This document shows, piece by piece, positions 17,229 to 26,265 of a stretch of 64,000 nucleotides of DNA (positions within the stretch are counted from its first letter, which is position 1; the number at the start of each line of letters is the position of its first letter). The DNA comes from an uncultured Lachnospiraceae bacterium (GTDB lineage Bacteria > Bacillota > Clostridia > Lachnospirales > Lachnospiraceae), in the NCBI GenBank assembly GCA_900316855.1, contig ONEK01000003.1, positions 100,280 to 164,279 of the forward strand, written 5' to 3'. A program made the position numbers and the translations under genes. A model generated the notes under the pieces. That model had not been told where the DNA came from. It searched no databases and was given only the letters and a program-made list of their open reading frames with translations.

Positions 17229-18374
17229 TCACTGACCCGCGGCGCCCAGGTAAACTCTGGGAACCCGCCGGCTGAGATCGCAGCACAGCTCGTAATTGAA
17301 CCTGCCTGACAGGTCTCCCAGCTCCTCGGCTGTGATGACCTGCTCCCCGTCCCGGCCAAGGAGCGTCACCTCGTCCCCTTCGCACGCGTCGGGTATCGCA
17401 TCGACATCCACCATGAACTGGTCCATGCAGACGCGTCCGAGGATCGGCGCCTTCTGCCCCCGGATCAGGACATAGCCCTTGTTGGACAGGCTCCTCGGAT
17501 ACCCGTCGCCGTAGCCGACGGGAATGGTGGCAACCCGCATCCTGGTCTTCGCGGTGAATGTCCCGCCGTAGCTGACGCTCTCACCGGGCTCGAGGCTCTT
17601 GACGAACGCGATGTGGCTTTTCAGCGACAGGGCGGGCTTAAGCGGCACAATGGTCCTGTCGACCTCGTTCGACGGCCACAGGCCGTACAGGGTAATGCCT
17701 GCGCGCACCATGTCGAGGTTCATGTCCCGGTATGTGATGAGCGCCGCGGAATTGGAACAGTGAACGAGCGGAATATTCAGTCCCAGTTCCGTCCGGATCC
17801 GCTCCTCGAAGTGCGTAAACCTCTCATACTGGAGTCTCGTCGCTTCGGCGCCCTCTGCCATATCCGCCTTCGCAAAATGCGTGAACATGCCCTCGATGTC
17901 GAGGTTTTTGCAGCTCATCGCCTTCTTCACAAATTCCAGTCCCGAATCATCCGGGCGCACGCCGATCCGGCTCATGCCGGTGTCGACCGCGAGGTGGATC
18001 TTCAGCTTTACGCCGCGCGCCGCCGCGGCTTCGTTCAGCTGCTCCAGCATGTCCTCGCGGAAAACAGCCGGCCGGATTCCGTCCTTCACGAGTCCCGGAT
18101 AGTCCTCCGGGAAAACATAGCCCAGGATCAGGATCGGCTTCGTGATGCCTGCCGCGCGGATTTCCTCCGCCTCCTCGTACGTCGCCACCGCATATCCCCA
18201 CAGGTAATACAGGTGCTGCAGCTTCTTCGCGATCTCGACCGCGCCGTGCCCGTAGCCGTCCGTCTTCACGACCGCCGTCATCAGCGTGCCGTTTTTCAGG
18301 TTCTTATGCATACTGTCCATGTTGAACTGGATCGCGTCCAGATCCACCTCAGCCCGTACACGCATGTTACTCAT
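17229..18374 (-). CDS. alr: Alanine racemase
   Basis: A 381-residue PLP enzyme converting L- to D-alanine for peptidoglycan. The PLP lysine is K37 in VVKTDGYGHGA. The catalytic tyrosine lies in VSYGGTFTA (near residue 260). The C-terminal beta domain has the family residues VCMDQFMVD. Length is standard for Alr. GGGAGGTG lies upstream of the ATG. It follows nnr in the same direction with a 129-bp gap, so the two may share a transcript. Confidence 0.96.
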   Translation of the reverse strand: MSNMRVRAEVDLDAIQFNMDSMHKNLKNGTLMTAVVKTDGYGHGAVEIAKKLQHLYYLWGYAVATYEEAEEIRAAGITKPILILGYVFPEDYPGLVKDGIRPAVFREDMLEQLNEAAAARGVKLKIHLAVDTGMSRIGVRPDDSGLEFVKKAMSCKNLDIEGMFTHFAKADMAEGAEATRLQYERFTHFEERIRTELGLNIPLVHCSNSAALITYRDMNLDMVRAGITLYGLWPSNEVDRTIVPLKPALSLKSHIAFVKSLEPGESVSYGGTFTAKTRMRVATIPVGYGDGYPRSLSNKGYVLIRGQKAPILGRVCMDQFMVDVDAIPDACEGDEVTLLGRDGEQVITAEELGDLSGRFNYELCCDLSRRVPRVYLGAAGQ

Positions 18375-18503
18375 CTTATCTTCACACCTCCCAAAAGCCC
18401 GAACCCCGGGCTTTCATCAGACGAAGCCCACGCAGGCAGCCCGCCCGTATATATTTCGAATGATCCGCACAAGAGCCGCTTTCGAATCCGCAGGTCTTGC
18501 GCA

Positions 18504-20213
18504 TCAGCTCCTTGCCGCAAACTCCTCCGGCAGACCCTCCAGCACCCGGAGGAGATCCCTTGCCATGACGCTCCGGGCATCCCCTGAGAGTCCGGCCGCT
18601 TTCACCCCCGCAAGGCCGTGCAGGTAAGCGCCCGCGGCAGCGGCGTCAAACGCGCGCATCCCCTGCGCGAGAAGGGCTGTCACCATACCGGCGAGCACAT
18701 CGCCCGAGCCCGCCTTTGACAGGGCGTTCGTTCCGGACGTGTTCAGGTAAACCTTCCTCTCATCATACGACACAACCGTGCTTCTTGCATCCTTGCACAG
18801 GATCGTGCAGTGGTGGAGCTTCGCAAAATTTTTCAGCCATGTCGCAGGATCCTCCTTCAGCTCACCGGTTTCGATCCTGAGGAGAGCCGCACACTCCGCC
18901 ATATGCGGCGTCAGGATCACGGGGATGCTCTCTGCGCAGGCACGAAGGAGAGCGTACAGGTCGTTCTCCGCAATGAGCCGGATCGCGTCCGCGTCGAGGA
19001 CGAGACCCTTCAGCTTCGACGGCGCCTCCAGGAGGAGCTCCGTCACGATCTCCTTCGCGGCTTCACTCTTCGACAGGCCGGGGCCCGCGAGCGCATAGCC
19101 CGCCCAGCCGAGGTTTTTCTGCAGGGCTTCCCGCGCGCTCTGCGCGGAGGAACCGCTATATGTATCGAGCAATGCCTCGGGAAGCGTCTCCTGCAGGATC
19201 TCCCGGTTCTCACGCACCGTCAGCACCTTCACCATGCCGGCGCCCGTGCGGTAGGCGGCTCCCGCCGCCATGACGCACGCACCGGCAACGTTGAGGCTCC
19301 CCGCGATGACGAGGACCTTGCCGTTCGTTCCCTTGTTGCCGGCGGGGTCCCGCTCCGGCAGGATCCGCTCCGGCGGATCCTCCTGCGGCAGATACGTGAA
19401 CATCTCAGGCTTTGCCTGCAGTGCCTTCTTCGTGATGCCGATCGGGCGGCATACGACCTTTCCGCAGGCCCTGCATCCGGGATAGAGGAAATGTCCCCTT
19501 TTATAAAAGGCAAACGTCACGGTCTCATCCGCGCGCACGCACTCCCCGAGGATGCGCCCGTCCGAGCTGCTGACACCTGACGGAATATCCACGGCAAGCA
19601 CCGCCGCGCCGCCCTGCTCCCGGACCCGGTTCATTCCCTGCACCGCGGACAGCGCGTCCCCTTCAAGATCTCTTGAGAGTCCGGTCCCGAACAGCGCGTC
19701 CACGATAAGGTCCGGAGCAAACGCATCCAGCGCTTCCTGTGAAAACGGCTCCTCCCTGCAGCCGTACGCGTGCAGCGTATGGAGCTGTGCCCGAAGAGGC
19801 GTGCCCTCCTTGGGCGGAGCCATCGTAAACACGCGGACGAGCACCTGCCGGTGCCCGCAGCCTCCTGCTGTACTGTCCTCCAGAAGGAGCCTTGCGGCAC
19901 ACGCGCCGTCCGCGCCGTTATTGCCTTTTCCGCACACGAATGCGGCCCTGAAGGCTCTTCCTGAGCCGGTTCCGGTGTTTTCCCTGCAGTCACCTGTGCG
20001 GCCGGACTCCGCGCCGGCCCCTGCGGCACATGTTTCACCGGCTGTTACAGATCCGGCCGGCGGCACCGGTCTGCCCGTATCAAGGATCGCGTACACTTCA
20101 TCCCGCACAGCCATCGCCGCGCGCTCCATCAGCACCGCCGCGGGGATACCCAGCTTCTCACTCGCCGTGCGGTCCGCCTGTGCCATCTCCTGTGCTGTCA
20201 GCAGTAATTCCAA
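18504..20213 (-). CDS. nnr: Bifunctional NAD(P)H-hydrate repair enzyme (epimerase plus ADP-dependent dehydratase)
   Basis: A 569-residue two-domain metabolite-repair enzyme. The N-terminal half is the YjeF-N epimerase (GKGNNGADG and VDALFGTGLSRDLEG). The C-terminal half is the ribokinase-like dehydratase ending with the catalytic AGSGDVLAGM. Together they restore damaged NAD(P)H hydrates. The start is TTG with GGAGGTG 4 nt upstream. About 45 Gly/Ala-rich residues inserted between residues 48 and 92 of the epimerase domain are unusual. The neighbouring alr and rex are common companions in Firmicutes. Confidence 0.95.
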   Translation of the reverse strand: MELLLTAQEMAQADRTASEKLGIPAAVLMERAAMAVRDEVYAILDTGRPVPPAGSVTAGETCAAGAGAESGRTGDCRENTGTGSGRAFRAAFVCGKGNNGADGACAARLLLEDSTAGGCGHRQVLVRVFTMAPPKEGTPLRAQLHTLHAYGCREEPFSQEALDAFAPDLIVDALFGTGLSRDLEGDALSAVQGMNRVREQGGAAVLAVDIPSGVSSSDGRILGECVRADETVTFAFYKRGHFLYPGCRACGKVVCRPIGITKKALQAKPEMFTYLPQEDPPERILPERDPAGNKGTNGKVLVIAGSLNVAGACVMAAGAAYRTGAGMVKVLTVRENREILQETLPEALLDTYSGSSAQSAREALQKNLGWAGYALAGPGLSKSEAAKEIVTELLLEAPSKLKGLVLDADAIRLIAENDLYALLRACAESIPVILTPHMAECAALLRIETGELKEDPATWLKNFAKLHHCTILCKDARSTVVSYDERKVYLNTSGTNALSKAGSGDVLAGMVTALLAQGMRAFDAAAAGAYLHGLAGVKAAGLSGDARSVMARDLLRVLEGLPEEFAARS

Positions 20214-20291
20214 TTTTCACCTCCGGCCGCCGCCTTTCATGCAAACCGCGGCACCGCCGGAATCCCGGATGTGCCGCAGTCTGATGTCACA

Positions 20292-20945
20292 CTATTGCTT
20301 TTTCTTCCTTCTGCCTTCCTCGTGCTGCCTTATGTTGTACGACAGGCGCATGAGTGAATCCGACAGATGGACGTTTTCCACCTGGATGGAATCCGGCACC
20401 GCAAGGTCGCAGTGTGCGAAATTCCAGATGGCCCGGATCGGCGTCGCGGCAAGAACCTGCGCGACCTTCACCGCCTCCTGCTTCGGAATCGTCAGGACGA
20501 CGATGTCAATCTTCTCCCTTTCGATCACGTCCGCCATCTGATCCATGGCGTAGACGGGGATGCCCGCGATATCCGTCCCGACCTTCGCCGGGTTGACATC
20601 AAACGCCGCCTTGAAGAAAAATCCCCTGTTCCGGTAGTTCATATACCCTACCAGCGCGCTTCCCAGGTTCCCCGCGCCGATGAGAATCATGTTGTGCGCG
20701 TGGTCGAGCCCGAGGATCTTGCCGATCTCCCTGTACAGGTACTCCGTGTTATAGCCGTAGCCCTGCTGCCCGAAGCCGCCGAAATGATTGAAATCCTGAC
20801 GGATCTGCGACGCCGTGACGTGCATCAGCTTCGAGAGCTCCTGCGACGAGATCCGTTCCACGCCCTCGTCCTTGAGATCCCCCAGATATCGATAATAACG
20901 CGGCAGCCTTGAAACCACTGCCTGCGAAATCTCCTTAGTCTCCAT
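20292..20945 (-). CDS. rex: Redox-sensing transcriptional repressor Rex
   Basis: About 217 residues. The N-terminal winged helix (RLPRYYRYL and VTASQIRQDFNHFGGFG) precedes an NAD-binding Rossmann domain with GAGNLGSALVGY and a C-terminal swapped helix. Rex binds DNA when the NADH/NAD ratio is low and represses fermentation and respiration genes. The start METKEISQ at 20945 is preferred because GGGGGAAG precedes it; an in-frame ATG 42 bp upstream lacks a site. Rex half-sites lie in its own promoter, suggesting autoregulation. The C-terminus ends in a run of Lys/Arg. Confidence 0.96.
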   Translation of the reverse strand: METKEISQAVVSRLPRYYRYLGDLKDEGVERISSQELSKLMHVTASQIRQDFNHFGGFGQQGYGYNTEYLYREIGKILGLDHAHNMILIGAGNLGSALVGYMNYRNRGFFFKAAFDVNPAKVGTDIAGIPVYAMDQMADVIEREKIDIVVLTIPKQEAVKVAQVLAATPIRAIWNFAHCDLAVPDSIQVENVHLSDSLMRLSYNIRQHEEGRRKKKQ

Positions 20946-20992
20946 CGATCTTCCCCCTGTCGAACCGAAACTTCTGCAAAAATTCACAATTC

Positions 20993-21022
20993 ATAGTACA
21001 TCAATTGTTAAATTCTTGTCAA
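20993..21022 (-). promoter_or_regulatory. rex promoter with Rex-like half-sites in the spacer
   Basis: TTGACA (21022-21017) and TACTAT (20998-20993) on the minus strand are 18 bp apart. TTAACAATT and AATTGTGAA lie within and just after the promoter as an outward-facing inverted repeat with an 11-bp gap. Confidence 0.6.
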
Positions 21023-21115
21023 ACGCTCCGGTATCCGGGGGAGCTTCCCCGACGGCAGCTTCTCCTGCACTATGCTGCGGGGCTTTAAGTGCATCACACA
21101 GCTGCTGTCTTTAAA

Positions 21116-21421
21116 TCAGATCTCGTAGTCGATGCAGACTCTCTGCTTCGTATTCGGACGGACGACGCCGTTCGCCACCTTCAGGTGTTCCGGATGCACG
21201 GCGTAGCCCTTCAGCGCCTCCGGACTCTCGAGCGTGCAGTCCAGCATGACATCCGCGTTGGACGAAGGCAGCAGCCCCTGCGCCTGCACATGGATTTCCA
21301 GAAGTCCCGGGACCTTCCCCTTCAGGGACTCCAGGCCCTCCTTGATCCGCAGACGGACCTTCGCCTTCTCCTCCTCGCTCAGCTCGTCCTTGAGCTGCCA
21401 CAAAATAATATGCTTTACCAC
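21116..21421 (-). CDS. Dabb-family (stress-responsive A/B barrel) protein
   Basis: A 101-residue single-domain protein. The start MVKHIILWQLKDE, the central VMLDCTLESPEALKGYAVHPEH and a short terminal strand match the ferredoxin-like Dabb domain found in small dimeric proteins of bacteria and plants. The biochemical role of most bacterial members is unknown. The GTG start has AGGAGG 9 nt upstream. It is transcribed away from the adjacent toxin-antitoxin operon. Confidence 0.85.
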   Translation of the reverse strand: MVKHIILWQLKDELSEEEKAKVRLRIKEGLESLKGKVPGLLEIHVQAQGLLPSSNADVMLDCTLESPEALKGYAVHPEHLKVANGVVRPNTKQRVCIDYEI

Positions 21422-21473
21422 AATAAAATCCTCCTTACGAGCTCGCTCTTATGGGCTTGCCCGTTGCCGATTT

Positions 21474-21496
21474 GGTACTTTTGGCCCTTATGTCAT
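21474..21496 (-). repeat. Dispersed 23-bp intergenic repeat, copy 1
   Basis: On the minus strand ATGACATAAGGG then CCAAAAGTACC. It differs by one base from 36591-36613. It lies between the divergent Dabb gene and toxin-antitoxin promoter. Confidence 0.8.
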
Positions 21497-21548
21497 CTTA
21501 CCATAGACAAACGGGGCAGCGGGCACGGAATTGCCGCGAACTTTTTAC

Positions 21549-21577
21549 TTGATAGCACTTCCCCCATTCTTTATAAT
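21549..21577 (+). promoter_or_regulatory. Sigma-A promoter of the toxin-antitoxin operon
   Basis: TTGATA (21549-21554), a 17-bp spacer and TATAAT (21572-21577), 22 bp before the antitoxin ATG; GAGGAGG lies in between. Confidence 0.75.
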
Positions 21578-21599
21578 TTGTTGCGAGGAGGTAAAAGCT

Positions 21600-21842
21600 A
21601 TGAGCACCATCGAAGCAACTGTATCCATGCTCGAAACAATGCCGGAAGAAGCTCAGCGCAAGGTTCTTTCCTATACACAGGAACTGTTCCTGTCTGAACG
21701 TCCTGCCAGTCCTTTTACTCCTAAGTCCAAAGCGCAGATCCTTTCCGAGCTTGACGAATCTGAAAGGCAGCGAAGGGACGGTAAATGTCAGGACGCTGCG
21801 TCTGCCGTCATGGAATTGAGGAAGCAGCATGGATTCCTATGA
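21600..21842 (+). CDS. Putative antitoxin of a type II toxin-antitoxin pair
   Basis: An 80-residue, mostly helical protein starting MSTIEATVSMLETMPEEAQR. The ATG at 21600 is preferred over an upstream in-frame start because GAGGAGG precedes it and the promoter -10 lies at 21572. The N-terminal helices resemble DUF2281-like or Phd-type antitoxins, and the C-terminal part (SELDESERQRRDGK) is charged, as expected for a toxin-wrapping tail. It overlaps the toxin gene by 14 bp, a normal toxin-antitoxin arrangement. The assignment rests mainly on this pairing. Confidence 0.75.
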   Translation: MSTIEATVSMLETMPEEAQRKVLSYTQELFLSERPASPFTPKSKAQILSELDESERQRRDGKCQDAASAVMELRKQHGFL

Positions 21843-22158
21843 TGTCATTCTCTCGGAACCGGCTAAGATCCAGTTAAATAGCTATATAAATTATATTCAG
21901 TATACCCTTTTCAATAACCAGGCTGCTGACGCTGTACTTGTTGATGTACTTGAAACCATCCATGCTCTGAAGTCAACGGCAGGCAGCCTGCGGTTTTGTG
22001 ACGATCCCGACCTGAAGTCAAGAGGATATCGCAAAATCAGTCTTTCCTCTCATGATTACATGATGCTGTACAAGCTGGAAGGCCGTACAGCCTGTATTGA
22101 CGGCATCTACCATCAGATGCAGGATTACGAGAATCTGTTTCGCAATAGCATTCAATAA
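21829..22158 (+). CDS. RelE/ParE-superfamily toxin
   Basis: A 109-residue protein with the RelE/ParE pattern: an N-terminal strand YDVILSEPAKIQLNSYINYI, two helices, then RKISLSSHDYMMLYKLEG and a terminal strand GIYHQMQDYENLF. Members either cleave mRNA on the ribosome (RelE) or poison gyrase (ParE). Typical RelE catalytic residues cannot be assigned with certainty, so the activity is left open. Translation is coupled to the antitoxin by the 14-bp overlap. Confidence 0.85.
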   Translation: MDSYDVILSEPAKIQLNSYINYIQYTLFNNQAADAVLVDVLETIHALKSTAGSLRFCDDPDLKSRGYRKISLSSHDYMMLYKLEGRTACIDGIYHQMQDYENLFRNSIQ

Positions 22159-22305
22159 GCCATGCTCTGCTGAAATAAATAGATCTGCGCCCGCATCCGC
22201 CTGATCAGCTTTGTCTTCAGGTTCAGTTAAGCCTGCTGGCGTATTATTAACAATAACGAAGCCGGGATCAATGCGGTTACGGACCGAAGAATTTCTGGAG
22301 GCAGA

Positions 22306-22983
22306 ATGAAATTATTACTTGCGGAAGATGAAGTCGAGCTTTCAAACGCACTGACCGCGATTCTGAAGCATTCCGGCTACACGGTGGACGCCGTCTATGA
22401 CGGGCAGGACGCGCTCGACTACGCTCTGATCGGCGGCTATGACGGCCTGGTCCTGGATATCATGATGCCGCGCCTCGACGGCTGGGAGGTATTGAAGCGC
22501 GTCCGCGCGAAGGGAATCTCCACGCCCGCCCTGTTCCTCACGGCGAAATCGGAGACCGAGGACAAGATCCGCGGCCTCGACCTCGGCGCCGACGACTATC
22601 TCACGAAGCCCTTCGAGATGGGCGAGCTCCTTGCGAGGATCCGCGCCATGACGCGGCGCCGGGAAGAATTCACCCAGCCCTCGCTCACCTGCGGTAATCT
22701 TACCCTGAACCGGGCGAGCTGCGAGCTCTCCGTCACCGGCAGGGACCCGGTAAGACTTGCCGCGCGCGAATTCCAGATGATGGAGATGCTCCTGGAGTCC
22801 CCGGGGCGCGTTATCTCCGTCAATACGTTCATGGACCGGATCTGGGCGGACGGCGACGCCGACACCGATATTGTCTGGGTCTACATCAGCAACCTCCGGA
22901 AGAAGCTGAAAAGTCTCGGCGCCGACGTGGAAATCCGCTCGACAAGGGGCCTCGGCTACTCCGTCGGCACAGCTGCGCACTGA
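22306..22983 (+). CDS. OmpR/PhoB-family response regulator
   Basis: A 225-residue regulator. The receiver domain has acidic-pocket residues E7/D8, phospho-acceptor D51 in LVLDIMMP and the conserved Lys in YLTKPF. The C-terminal winged-helix DNA-binding domain runs from about 125 to 220 (LAAREFQMMEMLLESPGRVIS; WVYISNLRKKL). GGAGG precedes the ATG. The gene is followed after 75 bp by its probable cognate kinase. The regulon is unknown. Confidence 0.95.
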   Translation: MKLLLAEDEVELSNALTAILKHSGYTVDAVYDGQDALDYALIGGYDGLVLDIMMPRLDGWEVLKRVRAKGISTPALFLTAKSETEDKIRGLDLGADDYLTKPFEMGELLARIRAMTRRREEFTQPSLTCGNLTLNRASCELSVTGRDPVRLAAREFQMMEMLLESPGRVISVNTFMDRIWADGDADTDIVWVYISNLRKKLKSLGADVEIRSTRGLGYSVGTAAH

Positions 22984-23057
22984 GCGAGCTTCGCAATCCA
23001 TTCCTGTCTGACAGTCCGAAAGCCGTCCGGAACCGCCCGGTATTTTCGAAGATCATA

Positions 23058-24566
23058 ATGAGCAGAAACCATCTTCCGAAAAATCCATCCATGGTCTTAC
23101 GCCTTCGCAGGAAATTTGTCCTGACCGCCATGACATCGCTCCTCATCGTGCTGGTACTCATCATCGGCGGCATTAACCTTCTGAATTTCGTCCAGACGGA
23201 CCGCCGCATCGACGAGAAGCTCCGGACGCTCATGGCAAACGACGGCACGTTTCCCATCCCTGACGACCCGAAGGATTTCGGAAAGGGAGACCTGCAGGGA
23301 GCGCCCGGCGCCATCCTCCCGAAGGATAACGCGTCGTCCCTCTTCCCGAAGCCGGATTCCATGGACCGCAACCGCAGGGCGGAGGCGCCCTTCGAGACCC
23401 GGTACTTCTCCGTTACGTTCCATGAGGACGGCACCGTCGCGGACACGGAGGTCTCCCATATCGCGTCCGTGACCGCGTCCGAAGCACAGGAGGTGGCAAT
23501 TTCCGTCGCGTCCGCGGATGCAGGCTCCGCATCCGGTACTTCCGTCAGCACCGCAGGCGGCACGTCCCCGGAAGCCTCATCCGGTTCATCCTCCGGAACA
23601 GATTCCAGCATCTTTTCGGACACCTTCCGGAGCGGGCGCTGTGCCTACGCGGGCTCCTACAAGTATCTCACCGGCACGGATTCCTCCGGCAGGCCGCTCA
23701 TCGTCTTCATTGAGTGCAGCTCCATGCTGGGGAATGTGCGTCAGCTCCTCGTCATCACGCTCGGCATCGGCGCCGCGGCGCTCGCGGGGATGTTCGTCCT
23801 CGTCATCCTGTTCTCCGGAAAGGCGGTCGCTCCCGTCGTGGAATCGCTGGAGAAGCAGAAGCGCTTCATCTCCGACGCGGGCCACGAGCTGAAAACGCCC
23901 CTCTCCGTCATCTCCGCCAACGTGGATGTTCTCGAGATGACCGGGGAGAAAAACGACTGGACGAGAAGCATCCGGAACCAGGTAAAGCGCATGACGGATC
24001 TTGTCAACAATCTCCTCACGCTCTCCCGCATGGAGGAGACAGGTATTGTCCATGTCTTTGAGGACCAGGACCTGTCCGCCATTGTCACCGACGCGGCATC
24101 GACGTATGAAACCGTTGCCGTCTCCCTGGGAAAGCAGCTCTCCTTAAGCATCACACCGGGCCTTCATGTCAAGGGCGAGGCAAGGTCACTCTCGCAGCTC
24201 GTCTTACTCCTTCTCGACAACGCCATGAAATATTCCAGCGAAGGCGGGACCGTTTCACTCCGGCTAGAGCCGGAAACCGGAGCGCGGAACCGGCAGATCC
24301 GCCTCGAGGTATCGAATCCGTGCGATACGATTCCGGACGGCAATCTCGACCGGCTCTTCGACCGCTTCTATCGAGCGGACGAATCCAGGAGCCGCAAAAC
24401 CGGCGGCTACGGCATCGGCCTCTCCGCGGCACGCGCCATACTGGAAGCGCACGGCGGCACCATTGCCGCGGTCCGCGACGGCGACCGCCTCATCCGCTTC
24501 ATCGCCCGCTTCCCCGCTTCCTCTGCCGCCGCAGAAAGGGTCTCATCACGCAAGGAATTGCCATAG
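23058..24566 (+). CDS. Sensor histidine kinase
   Basis: A 502-residue membrane kinase paired with the OmpR-type regulator upstream. It has a short N-terminus, a first membrane helix (about residues 22-42) and an extracellular domain with a Ser/Gly/Thr-rich low-complexity stretch near 150-185. A second membrane helix (about 228-253) leads to HisKA with HELKTPLSVI (His near 280) and HATPase_c with LLLLDNAMKYS and GGYGIGLSAA. No recognised extracellular sensor fold is visible; the domain ends with a pair of cysteines, GRCAYAG and IECSSM. The stimulus is unknown. The start has only a weak ribosome site. Confidence 0.93.
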   Translation: MSRNHLPKNPSMVLRLRRKFVLTAMTSLLIVLVLIIGGINLLNFVQTDRRIDEKLRTLMANDGTFPIPDDPKDFGKGDLQGAPGAILPKDNASSLFPKPDSMDRNRRAEAPFETRYFSVTFHEDGTVADTEVSHIASVTASEAQEVAISVASADAGSASGTSVSTAGGTSPEASSGSSSGTDSSIFSDTFRSGRCAYAGSYKYLTGTDSSGRPLIVFIECSSMLGNVRQLLVITLGIGAAALAGMFVLVILFSGKAVAPVVESLEKQKRFISDAGHELKTPLSVISANVDVLEMTGEKNDWTRSIRNQVKRMTDLVNNLLTLSRMEETGIVHVFEDQDLSAIVTDAASTYETVAVSLGKQLSLSITPGLHVKGEARSLSQLVLLLLDNAMKYSSEGGTVSLRLEPETGARNRQIRLEVSNPCDTIPDGNLDRLFDRFYRADESRSRKTGGYGIGLSAARAILEAHGGTIAAVRDGDRLIRFIARFPASSAAAERVSSRKELP

Positions 24567-24655
24567 TCAATAGCCCGATCCTATAAAGGGTCGTGTCTTG
24601 TCGTGTCTTCAGCCGGATCAGAGCATGCAGAGGAAATCACATCCTCTCAGGCGAA

Positions 24656-24690
24656 AAACGCGGAAAGCGCTCCCGGCGCCTTCCGCGTTT
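24656..24690. terminator. Bidirectional Rho-independent terminator
   Basis: AAACGCGGAA (24656-24665) pairs with TTCCGCGTTT (24681-24690), with an inner GCGC/GCGC extension. A-run and T-run flank it, so it serves both the kinase gene (plus) and the SH3 gene (minus). Confidence 0.85.
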
Positions 24691-24715
24691 TGCTGTTACT
24701 GAGTTTTGTTCCTGT

Positions 24716-26110
24716 CTACTTTTTCTTCTTCGGCGCCTTCGGCTTTTTCGCGAAGAGCTTCTTCTTCGGCTTGCCGCCCTTTGCGGCCGCGCCTTCCGCT
24801 GCTCCCTCCGTTCCCGCATCAGGCGCTCCCTCCGCGCCGGCAGCCTTTGCCTTCTTCTTTTTCAGGATGATGAGCAGCAGCAGTACCACCACCGCACCGG
24901 CAACACCGCCGACGATCGGGATGATCGGAAGCTTCTCCAGGATGCCGGGAAGGCCCTTCTTCCCGGTGCTTCCCTCGGTCGCGCCGATCGTCGCGCCCTC
25001 GGTCGAGGCAACGGTCACTGCCTCCGTCGAGCTCTCCGAGGCATCCTCCGCCGTGATGGCTTCCGAGGAAGCCTCCGCCTGCTCCGTGCCGTCCTCCGTT
25101 ACATCCGAGCCCTCGGAGGAGTTCTCAATGCCGCTGTCTCCCGCTTCATCCGGTCCGTTGGCAAGCGCCACGGGATTCCCCTCGGAGTCCACGACGGTAA
25201 ACAGTCCGCCGTAGTCCATGGACTCCGGCATTTCTTCCGTCTGGGACAGGGCGATCCAGCCGTTCTGGTTGTTGTACGCGGTATAACCCCACTGCCCGCC
25301 CTCGGGCGCCTCCTGCACCGTTTCGATGTGCAGCACCGTCCCGGTCGGGATCGGGGAGGACAGCATCAGCTCGTTATTGAAGCCCGCGCCGTTCCGGAGG
25401 TTCACACCGTCCGCCGCGGACACAGTCACGTAGTAATCACTCCGGTCTGCCACCGTCGTTCCGGTGATGGCCGTATGCTCCTCCTCCGTCGTATTGCCCC
25501 GCGTTGTCTGGGACAGCGCGATATAACCGCTGATGCCCTGATACGTCGTCTGACCCCAGAGGTTTCCCGTATCCTCCGCGCGCTCCGTGCTCATGATCTG
25601 CAGGATCGTACCGGTCGGGATCATGGAATTCAGCGCCAGATTGTACCGCGTGCCGGGACCCTGCCGCAGATACACACCGCCGTCCTGCGCGGTCACCGTC
25701 ACTGTAAACGCCTGCCCCGCGGTCGACGTGACACCGGTTCCGCCGGAGGTCACCGTCGTCCCGGACGGAAGGGAGGAAGCGCTGTAAGCACTGCTCCCCG
25801 CGGAGGTACTTCCTGACGCCGCGCTGCCCGCCGTTCCTGCACTTTCCCCGGTGCCGTCAGAGGTGCCGCCTGATGTGCCATTTGAGGTGTCCGTCCCCGT
25901 CAGCTGTGCCGTCCAGGAATTGTCCCCGGAGGACGCAGTGCTGTCTGTGGATGCCGCCGCGGACACCGCCTTCGGTACAGCGGTCGCCGCCGCTTCCTCC
26001 AGGGCGTCCACACTGGCCGCTTCCGCCGTCATGCCGCCCGTGGACACAGCCACTGCGGCCGCAAGAACCATCGCGCTCACTTCGATGGTCCAACGATTTC
26101 GATTTCTCAT
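24716..26110 (-). CDS. Secreted, membrane-anchored bacterial SH3-domain protein
   Basis: About 464 residues. A signal peptide (basic start, hydrophobic core, AEA cleavage-like site near residue 31) leads to a Ser/Thr/Gly-rich spacer. Two bacterial SH3 domains follow (YLRQGPGTRYNLALNSMIP and VNLRNGAGFNNELMLSSPIP), then an acidic Ser/Glu linker. One C-terminal membrane helix (IVGGVAGAVVVLLLLII) and a long Lys-rich tail end the protein. SH3_3 domains bind cell-wall peptides or modulate hydrolases, so a wall-facing role is inferred. ATG 26110 is chosen because GGGGG lies 6 nt upstream; an in-frame start further up would fall before the promoter. The promoter resembles sigma-28, which ties the gene to the motility regulon. 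Confidence 0.85.
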   Translation of the reverse strand: MRNRNRWTIEVSAMVLAAAVAVSTGGMTAEAASVDALEEAAATAVPKAVSAAASTDSTASSGDNSWTAQLTGTDTSNGTSGGTSDGTGESAGTAGSAASGSTSAGSSAYSASSLPSGTTVTSGGTGVTSTAGQAFTVTVTAQDGGVYLRQGPGTRYNLALNSMIPTGTILQIMSTERAEDTGNLWGQTTYQGISGYIALSQTTRGNTTEEEHTAITGTTVADRSDYYVTVSAADGVNLRNGAGFNNELMLSSPIPTGTVLHIETVQEAPEGGQWGYTAYNNQNGWIALSQTEEMPESMDYGGLFTVVDSEGNPVALANGPDEAGDSGIENSSEGSDVTEDGTEQAEASSEAITAEDASESSTEAVTVASTEGATIGATEGSTGKKGLPGILEKLPIIPIVGGVAGAVVVLLLLIILKKKKAKAAGAEGAPDAGTEGAAEGAAAKGGKPKKKLFAKKPKAPKKKK

Positions 26111-26194
26111 AGCCAACCCCCTGCTATGCTTTCGATTCCTTACTTCATCCGTTGTTCCCTGCAAATGCTGAAAACGAATTGCTCTATACAAACA

Positions 26195-26221
26195 ATATCG
26201 ACAGGGTTTCCCCATCGTTTA
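26195..26221 (-). promoter_or_regulatory. Near-consensus sigma-28 (SigD/FliA) promoter
   Basis: On the minus strand TAAA (26221-26218), exactly 15 bp, then GTCGATAT (26202-26195). The SigD consensus is TAAA-N15-GCCGATAT, so one base differs. The SH3-protein ATG is about 85 bp downstream. Confidence 0.7.
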
Positions 26222-26265
26222 ATACCGGGTACCGCTCCCGCGTCCGCACAGGCGGGTATTCCCTC

